This document shows positions 33,051 to 38,123 of a stretch of 38,123 nucleotides of DNA, piece by piece. The stretch is taken from contig JABSRX010000079.1 in NCBI GenBank assembly GCA_013214695.1, positions 10,100 through 48,222 of the forward strand. The letters run 5' to 3'. The DNA comes from Rhizobiaceae bacterium (lineage in GTDB: Bacteria; Pseudomonadota; Alphaproteobacteria; Rhizobiales; Rhizobiaceae). The position numbers and the translations under genes were made by a program. The notes under the pieces are model-generated. The model did no database searches, had not been told where the DNA came from, and saw nothing but the letters and a program-made list of their open reading frames with translations. Positions within the stretch are counted from its first letter, which is position 1, and each line of letters opens with the position of its first letter.

Positions 33051-34391
33051 CTAACGGCTCTCCAGGCCTTCCATCCATTTGCGCAATTTGTAGGCGGTTG
33101 TCGTCAAATCCAGATCGACGTCTTCGATGCGGATAATCTTCCCGTCACCGATATCGCGCTTTAGGGTGACGTCCTGCGCCAGGCCGAGGGGCAGATAGCC
33201 TTCTTTCACCGACGCTGCGGCGGGCCGCAAACCTCCGGTCACCGTGTAGCCCCCTTCCCCGTCCAGCTCTTCGCCCTTGGTCAAGCCACGCTTGGCTACG
33301 GCGACGACGTCAGCATTGAAGGATCGGGCAAAGCCGGTGGCTTCACCGCGGGTGCCAATGGAAGCAACCGATATCGGCAGTTCCAACCCGATCAAATGCC
33401 AGCGCTTGTAGAGCGACGTATACCGGCCGCTGTCGTCGGTCTTGACCGTGTATTCCTGAAAGCAATTGCGCAGATATTCGGTGTCACCCTCAAACACCAC
33501 CCAGACACCTTGGCGAATGTCATATGGGATCGGTTCCCCTTCCGCGGTCAGGGATGAGGCCACCTCCACCATGCCCTTCTGTTCCAGGCAACCGCCCTCG
33601 GATTTTGGGCGCATGATGTTCGCCAGATCCTCGGCACCACCGACCGGGAACTGCAATCCCTGACTGGGCACCTGCAGCCCACAGGCGTTGGCTATGGCGG
33701 AGGATTCGATGGCAGGCTTTGATCCGTCCAGAAACGAATTGAACATTTTTGGATTGAGGCGACCGCGTTCCGCCATCTCACGGTTGATCCCCCAATGGTC
33801 CCACACCGTTTCCGGGGTCGACTTGCGGAACTCGGGCAACCATTTGTGGCCGCGCCCGGCTGCTGTAACGGTAAAGCCGCAGGCGCGTGCCCAGTCCACC
33901 AGATCACAGGTCAGGGCAGGTTGGTCGCCATAGGCCATCGAATAGATGACCCCGGCCTGCTCGGCTTTTTTGGTGAGCGCAAAGCCGCAGAAAGCGTCGG
34001 CCTCAACGGTGACGTTGATGACATGTTTGCCATTGTCAAATGCCGTCAGGATATGGTCGACCGCCGCCACTGGCGCGCCTGTGCATTCTATGACGATGTC
34101 GATCGCCTGATGAGCGACCAATGCTTGCCAATCATCGCCCACATGGGTGGTGCCGGATCGGGCAGCGTCATCCAGAGAGGGGGCGCTATAACGGGCTTCG
34201 TCCCACCCGACAAAGGCCAGATTGGAACGGGCGTTTTGCGGCGACAGATCGGCGATGCCAATCAGATGAATGCCCTTTAGACGCTGGACCTGGGAGAGAA
34301 ACATTGTGCCGAATTTGCCGGCGCCGATCAGCCCGACACGGACTGGATTTTGATCCTGCGCCCGTTGCAGGAGATTTGTGTAGAGGTTCAT
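33051..34391 (-). CDS. NAD(P)-dependent oxidoreductase with C-terminal SAF domain
   Basis: The start ATG 34391 gives 446 residues; a TTG upstream is less likely. The N-terminal Rossmann fold (VRVGLIGAGKFGTMFLSQ) resembles homoserine dehydrogenase and Gfo/Idh proteins, with IECTGAPVAAVDHI and MAYGDQPALTCDLVDWAR following. The C-terminal ~90 residues (VAKRGLTKGEELDGEGGYTV, then LPLGLAQDVTLKRDIGDGKI) are a SAF domain, named for its occurrence in sialate synthases and antifreeze-like proteins. This fusion occurs in sugar-acid and other catabolic clusters, but the substrate here is unknown. It is divergent from the GMC oxidoreductase, which may be a partner. Confidence 0.85.
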   Translation of the reverse strand: MNLYTNLLQRAQDQNPVRVGLIGAGKFGTMFLSQVQRLKGIHLIGIADLSPQNARSNLAFVGWDEARYSAPSLDDAARSGTTHVGDDWQALVAHQAIDIVIECTGAPVAAVDHILTAFDNGKHVINVTVEADAFCGFALTKKAEQAGVIYSMAYGDQPALTCDLVDWARACGFTVTAAGRGHKWLPEFRKSTPETVWDHWGINREMAERGRLNPKMFNSFLDGSKPAIESSAIANACGLQVPSQGLQFPVGGAEDLANIMRPKSEGGCLEQKGMVEVASSLTAEGEPIPYDIRQGVWVVFEGDTEYLRNCFQEYTVKTDDSGRYTSLYKRWHLIGLELPISVASIGTRGEATGFARSFNADVVAVAKRGLTKGEELDGEGGYTVTGGLRPAAASVKEGYLPLGLAQDVTLKRDIGDGKIIRIEDVDLDLTTTAYKLRKWMEGLESR

Positions 34392-34507
34392 ATTTTCAAC
34401 GCCCAGAAGGTGACAGCCGAAGGTCAAGGTAAATCCAAACCGGAGCAGAGGGAACCATGTGACTCTTAGCCGTTGACCCTCCTGCGCGTTTCCCCAAAAC
34501 TGCGGCC

Positions 34508-36118
34508 ATGGAGGAGTTCGACTATATTGTCATCGGCGCCGGATCGGCGGGCTGTGTGGTGGCGGCGCGTCTGGCGGAAGTGCCCGGCAACAGGGTCTGC
34601 GTCATAGAAGCCGGGCCGAAGGACTGGCACCCTTACGTTCATATTCCCGTCGGCTGGATGAAGCTGATGCGCAATTCCAAGCTCAACTGGATGTATGAGG
34701 CGGAACCATCGTCATGGACTGGTGGGAGACGCATTGCCGTGCCGCGCGGCAAGGTGCTGGGGGGCTCGTCGTCGATCAACGGCAATGTGTTCAACCGCGG
34801 TGCACCGTCTGACTTTGACCATTGGGCTCAGCGTGGCAATCCCGGCTGGGGTTACGATGATATCCTTCCCCTGTTCAAAAAGCTGGAAAGCTGGGCCGGT
34901 GCGGCTGATGCGCAAAGCGACAAGCTCAGGGGTCGCAAGGGCGCGCTGAAGGTGACGCCCAGCCCCTGGCGGCATCCGCTTTGCGATGCTTTCTTGGACG
35001 CTGCCGAAAGTCTCGGCATTCCCCGCAATCAGGATTATAATGGCGCCCGGCAATTTGGCGCCGCCTATACCCAGCGCACCATCTCAGGCGGCTTAAGGCA
35101 GAGCTCGGCGACAGCATTTCTCAAGCCGGTCCTCAAGCAAAACAATGTGGCGTTGAAAACCGGTGCCCAGGTAACGCGCATCGATCTGGACGGCCAACGG
35201 GCGATTGGCGTCACCCTGCGCCAGAATGGCGAGACAAAGTCGATCCGTGTGCGCCGCGAAATCATCTTATGCGGCGGCGTGATCAATTCGCCGCAATTGC
35301 TGCAGATCTCCGGCATTGGCAGCGGGCAGCACCTGGCCGAGATTGGCGTGCCGCTGCTGCATGACCTGCCGGGCGTTGGTGCCAATCTGCGTGATCATTT
35401 CACCCCGCGCTTCACCGCCCGGGTCAAGGGCACGTCAACCTTCAACGAGAGAAGCCGGGGCTTGGCCTTTCTGAAGGAAACGGCGAAGTGGATGACCGGC
35501 CAGCCGTCGATCCTGAGCCTGCCGGCGACAGCCTGTTATGCCTTCGCCAAGTCGGACCCGGTGCTAGATGACAGCGATCTGCAGATCACCTTCATGCCGG
35601 CGAGTTACAAGGAAGGGGTGCAAAGCCAGTTGGACGACCAGCCCGGCATGACGCTCGCGGCCTGGCAGCAGCGCCCGGAAAGCACAGGAACGGTTCGCGC
35701 CCGCTCGCCTGATCCGTTCGAGCCGCCAGAAATTCAGCCCAATTATCTGAGCGCGCCGGAAGACCAGCAGGTGCTGCTGGCCGGGTTGAAACTGGTCCGA
35801 CAACTGATGCGCAGCGCGCCGATGCAGCCCTATTTTGACGGGGAAATCTATCCAGGCGATGCGATCCAGAGCGACGAGGATCTGCTCAACACGGCCCGCG
35901 AGCGCGGTACGACAACCTTCCACATGATGGGCACCTGCCGCATGGGTCCGAGCCAGGACCCAACCGCAGTTGTCGACCATCAGTTGAGGGTTCGAGGGCT
36001 GGAAGGATTGCGCATTGCTGACGCGTCGATCATGCCGACCATGCCGGCGGCGAACACCAATGCTGCCTGTTTGCTGATCGGCGAAAAGGCCGGAGCGCTT
36101 TTAACATCTGCCAAATAA
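34508..36118 (+). CDS. GMC-family FAD alcohol/choline dehydrogenase-like
   Basis: This 536-residue GMC oxidoreductase has N-terminal FAD motif YIVIGAGSAGCVVAARLAE, the signatures PRGKVLGGSSSINGNVFNRG and GGVINSPQLLQISGIG, and a C-terminal active site HMMGTCRMG with the paired region MPAANTNAACLLIGEKA. The family includes choline dehydrogenase (BetA) and many other alcohol dehydrogenases. Since the window encodes choline-sulfatase and a betaine-aldehyde-type ALDH, choline is a possible substrate, but the gene is 19 kb from betC and sits beside a SAF oxidoreductase. No Shine-Dalgarno is obvious before ATG 34508. A strong terminator follows directly. Confidence 0.9.
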   Translation: MEEFDYIVIGAGSAGCVVAARLAEVPGNRVCVIEAGPKDWHPYVHIPVGWMKLMRNSKLNWMYEAEPSSWTGGRRIAVPRGKVLGGSSSINGNVFNRGAPSDFDHWAQRGNPGWGYDDILPLFKKLESWAGAADAQSDKLRGRKGALKVTPSPWRHPLCDAFLDAAESLGIPRNQDYNGARQFGAAYTQRTISGGLRQSSATAFLKPVLKQNNVALKTGAQVTRIDLDGQRAIGVTLRQNGETKSIRVRREIILCGGVINSPQLLQISGIGSGQHLAEIGVPLLHDLPGVGANLRDHFTPRFTARVKGTSTFNERSRGLAFLKETAKWMTGQPSILSLPATACYAFAKSDPVLDDSDLQITFMPASYKEGVQSQLDDQPGMTLAAWQQRPESTGTVRARSPDPFEPPEIQPNYLSAPEDQQVLLAGLKLVRQLMRSAPMQPYFDGEIYPGDAIQSDEDLLNTARERGTTTFHMMGTCRMGPSQDPTAVVDHQLRVRGLEGLRIADASIMPTMPAANTNAACLLIGEKAGALLTSAK

Positions 36119-36164
36119 AAAGCCGCCCCCAACCGGCAAATGGGTTGGAGGCGGCTTAGTTTTG
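36117..36164. terminator. Bidirectional rho-independent terminator
   Basis: AAGCCGCC-C-CCAACC (from 36119) pairs with GGTTGG-A-GGCGGCTT (ending 36157), a stem of about 14 bp with one mismatch and a short loop. TTTT follows on the plus strand and TTTTTATTT on the minus strand. It ends the GMC gene on one side and the TPR gene on the other. Confidence 0.9.
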
Positions 36165-36204
36165 GGCGACGAGGCAATCGGAGGTGTCGCCCAGGAGAGA
36201 GGGC

Positions 36205-36795
36205 TTACCAGGTGGCCTTTTTCGGCTTGCCGTTGATTTGCGATTCCAGAGCCGCATATTCCGGGCAGGCACCCTTGCAACGCAGCTTGATTTCTTTCAG
36301 CTGCAGTTTCGCATTGGCGACATCGCCGAGCTGCAGATAGGCTTCACCCATATAAGAGCGGGCCAGCGTGTAGTCGGGATTGATGTCGATGGCGGCCTGA
36401 TAGTAGCTGAGGCCTTTTTTTACATCGCCGGATTTACGGGTCGCATAACCCAGGTAATTCAGGATCCGGGGATCTTTCTGGTTGCTGGCCAGTTTCAGCA
36501 CGTTCAGCGCTTCTTCGTAGCGCTTGGCATAGGCCAGATCGCGGGCTGCTTCATACAGATTGTCGTCATCAAGATTCGAGCTCTTTTCAGCTTTGACGCA
36601 TTTCAGCTTGTGCTTGTTGTAGACGTAGTTCTTTTTGCAGGTCGGCGTTGGTGTCGACGAAGAGCCGCCGCCATCGCCGGCAGCGTGAACAGGCATGGGT
36701 GCAGCGAACAGGCCGAGGGCCAGGCCGGCACCGACCAGGATTTTTGCAGAGGATTGCGCGATGGTTGCGCCGAGGGGGACAGATTTATCAAACAT
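36205..36795 (-). CDS. Exported TPR-repeat protein
   Basis: Start ATG 36795 is preferred over ATG 36807 because GGAG lies upstream of it (196 residues). The signal peptide (KILVGAGLALGLFAAPMPVHA) should be cut after AHA-type residues near 40. A Ser/Thr/Pro linker and a small Cys pair (CKKNYVYNKHKLKC) precede two to three tetratricopeptide repeats (YAKRYEEALNVLKLA, LNYLGYATRKSGDVKKGLSY, ARSYMGEAYLQLGDVANAKL). A second Cys pair (RCKGAC) lies near the end. TPRs bind other proteins in the periplasm. It follows an ECF sigma/anti-sigma pair and may belong to that regulon. Confidence 0.88.
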   Translation of the reverse strand: MFDKSVPLGATIAQSSAKILVGAGLALGLFAAPMPVHAAGDGGGSSSTPTPTCKKNYVYNKHKLKCVKAEKSSNLDDDNLYEAARDLAYAKRYEEALNVLKLASNQKDPRILNYLGYATRKSGDVKKGLSYYQAAIDINPDYTLARSYMGEAYLQLGDVANAKLQLKEIKLRCKGACPEYAALESQINGKPKKATW

Positions 36796-36863
36796 AGTGT
36801 TCTCCATTCTGCATCGGCGGATTGCCGAAGCTGTAGGGATTACGCTTGAAGGGGGAATTTTAT

Positions 36864-36896
36864 TCGATCACCATTTGATCACGCGTTTGTGATCGA
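36864..36896. promoter_or_regulatory. GATCAC inverted-repeat cluster upstream of the TPR gene
   Basis: TCGATCAC (36864-36871) and GTGATCGA (36889-36896) are perfect 8-base inverted arms, with a third copy TGATCAC between them. The cluster lies about 70-100 bases before the TPR start, where a promoter or regulator site is expected. No specific binding protein can be named. Confidence 0.4.
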
Positions 36897-36909
36897 CAGA
36901 AAATCGGCT

Positions 36910-37680
36910 CTAGATGGCACCGCGATAGCTGTTTGCGAGGCCGGAGATCAGGGCTGGGTCATCGCCGCCAATCAGCAGATAGGCATAGCCGTCCTTGTTC
37001 CAGGACGCCGAACTCATGCCTTCCAGATTGGCCTGGCTCATCTCGGCGCTGTCGGGTTTGCTCGACTTCAGGATGCACAGGGCGACCGGCTCGCCGGACT
37101 TGGTCAGGAAGGCCAGCTGCACCAGCGGTTTGCCTTTGAAGCTCAAAACCTGTGCCCGCTTGTAGGTCAGATCCGGATTCTGCTGCAGGGCGGCGAGGTC
37201 GATCGACTTGCCGATGGCCGCCGCCACACGCTCCAGTTCGGCGGTCTGTGCTTCCGGTGAGGCATTCACATGACGCAGGGTGTCGGCTGAGTAGAGCGAC
37301 TGGTAGGAGGCCACATAGGCCTTCCATCCCGGCGCTTCGGGCTGATTCAGGAAATTGCCGGCGCCATAGCCGACAAACAGGGCCACCAGGATCGACGCGG
37401 CCATGGAACCGGCCATTAGCCAATTGTTGTTCGCTGCTTTCGGTGGAGTCGCCATTGCTGAATGCAGGGACTGCGGCAAGACAGGGCTTTGATTTTCGTC
37501 GAGCATCAGGTCAAAGCCCGACCGCAGGGCGTCTTTGTTGACGTCCAGGTCGGCCAGACGTTGCGCCAGTGCGGGGTCATTGGCCAGGGCAGCCGTGATC
37601 GCGTCGGCCGGCGTGAACTCGACCTCGCCGTCCAGATAGGCGACCAATTCTTCGTCGGTAAATGTCTGTCGTTCAGTCAT
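36910..37680 (-). CDS. Membrane anti-sigma factor
   Basis: This 256-residue protein has an N-terminal helical sigma-binding region (TFTDEELVAYLDGEVEFTPA, about 6-60), a linker, one transmembrane segment at about 87-107 (WLMAGSMAASILVALFVGYG), and a periplasmic domain of about 145 residues. No zinc-binding HxxxCxxC motif is present, so it is not a ChrR/RsrA-type redox sensor. Its ATG shares a base with the sigma stop (TAATG), so the two are co-translated. It should hold the ECF sigma factor at the membrane until an unknown envelope signal releases it. Confidence 0.88.
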   Translation of the reverse strand: MTERQTFTDEELVAYLDGEVEFTPADAITAALANDPALAQRLADLDVNKDALRSGFDLMLDENQSPVLPQSLHSAMATPPKAANNNWLMAGSMAASILVALFVGYGAGNFLNQPEAPGWKAYVASYQSLYSADTLRHVNASPEAQTAELERVAAAIGKSIDLAALQQNPDLTYKRAQVLSFKGKPLVQLAFLTKSGEPVALCILKSSKPDSAEMSQANLEGMSSASWNKDGYAYLLIGGDDPALISGLANSYRGAI

Positions 37681-38123
37681 TAATCCAAACCTTCATCACC
37701 GAAATGCTGCGTCAGCTTGCTGCGCGCACCTGCCAACCGGCTCATGACAGTGCCAACGGGTATTTCCAGGACTTCAGCTGCGTCACGATAGCTGTATCCT
37801 TCGCCATAGACCAACAAAACCGTCGATCTTTGCGCCTCTGGCAAGGCCATTATCTGAGATAACACCTGTTGGCCTAAAATATTCATTTCCTGACCGGGGC
37901 GATTGTCGGGCAAATCCGTCTCTTCTATCGGCGTGATGCCGGCACCCTGACGCACGGCGTTTTTGCGGATCTCGTTGATCCACAGATTGTGGGTGAGACG
38001 GAAGATCCAGCGGTCAAAATGGGTGCCTGCCTGAAACAGATCAGCCTTTTCCAGGGCGCGCAGACAGGCAGCCTGGGCCAAATCATCGGCGACATCCCGT
38101 TTGCCGGTCAGCACAAGGCAATA
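37680..38123 (-). CDS. ECF-family RNA polymerase sigma factor (5' end beyond window)
   Basis: This is the C-terminal 147 residues of an ECF sigma factor; the frame is open through the right edge. The remaining part of region 2 (DVADDLAQAACLRALEKADL, then FDRWIFRLTHNLWINEIRK) and the full region 4 helix-turn-helix (LPEAQRSTVLLVYGEGYSY, DAAEVLEIPVGTVMSRLAGA) are seen. It is followed by the anti-sigma and TPR genes in the same direction. The subfamily cannot be assigned confidently from this fragment; the partner anti-sigma without a zinc motif argues against the ChrR-linked group. Confidence 0.93.
   Translation of the reverse strand, partial: YCLVLTGKRDVADDLAQAACLRALEKADLFQAGTHFDRWIFRLTHNLWINEIRKNAVRQGAGITPIEETDLPDNRPGQEMNILGQQVLSQIMALPEAQRSTVLLVYGEGYSYRDAAEVLEIPVGTVMSRLAGARSKLTQHFGDEGLD

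Noticed and set aside
36205-38123. ChrR/RsrA-type redox sigma system
   Set aside because: The anti-sigma protein has no HxxxCxxC zinc motif.

Overview
The window reads as a moderately GC-rich alphaproteobacterial chromosome segment. The reasons are the gene families, the dense operons with ATGA/TGATG stop-start overlaps, and a ProXVW-type onium transporter next to a GATase1/AraC regulator, sulfatase and Rieske oxygenase. Choline-sulfate and methanethiol chemistry suggest a marine or plant/algal-associated organism. No phylogenetic marker is present, so the order cannot be fixed. There are no tRNA, rRNA, CRISPR or insertion sequences, and no gene-free stretch longer than 300 bases.

Region A (1-7356, minus strand): a compact, partly translationally coupled cluster. 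In transcription order it holds a patatin-fold protein with both catalytic residues replaced, a small helical protein, a phasin-like helical protein, an AMP-forming acyl ligase, a KR-type SDR, a stand-alone ACP, and a type I polyketide synthase (KS-AT) that runs off the left edge. It looks like a polyketide/lipid pathway whose ketoreductase and carrier are separate proteins.

Region B (7498-13721, minus strand): a quaternary-ammonium (betaine/choline/carnitine type) ABC importer made of binding protein, ATPase and fused double permease, followed by an EamA-type exporter. Upstream lies a GATase1/AraC regulator of the GbdR/CdhR type.

Region C (13807-22979, plus strand): a nine-gene operon with choline-sulfatase (betC), a CntA/GbcA-type Rieske oxygenase, SDR, BKACE (beta-keto acid cleavage enzyme), betaine-aldehyde-type ALDH, a second SDR, a carnitine-dehydrogenase-type 3-hydroxyacyl dehydrogenase and two paralogous ODP/metallo-beta-lactamase-fold proteins. 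The inferred logic is sulfate removal, hydroxyl oxidation, beta-keto cleavage, then oxidative demethylation of a methylated onium compound.

Region D (22991-27660): a DmdA-like GcvT-fold demethylase and an IclR regulator (minus) face a plus-strand operon of methanethiol oxidase (SBP56), 2Fe-2S ferredoxin, CoA-binding protein and rhodanese. This adds a methyl-sulfur side to the onium theme.

Region E (27846-36118): a HAD type II dehalogenase-like gene with a divergent LysR regulator, a D-2-hydroxyacid dehydrogenase-type flavoprotein, 3-hydroxybenzoate 4-monooxygenase (mobA) behind a clear promoter/operator, a SAF-domain NAD(P) oxidoreductase and a divergent GMC oxidoreductase that ends in a strong bidirectional terminator.

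Region F (36205-38123, minus strand): an exported TPR protein, an anti-sigma factor and an ECF sigma factor cut by the right edge.
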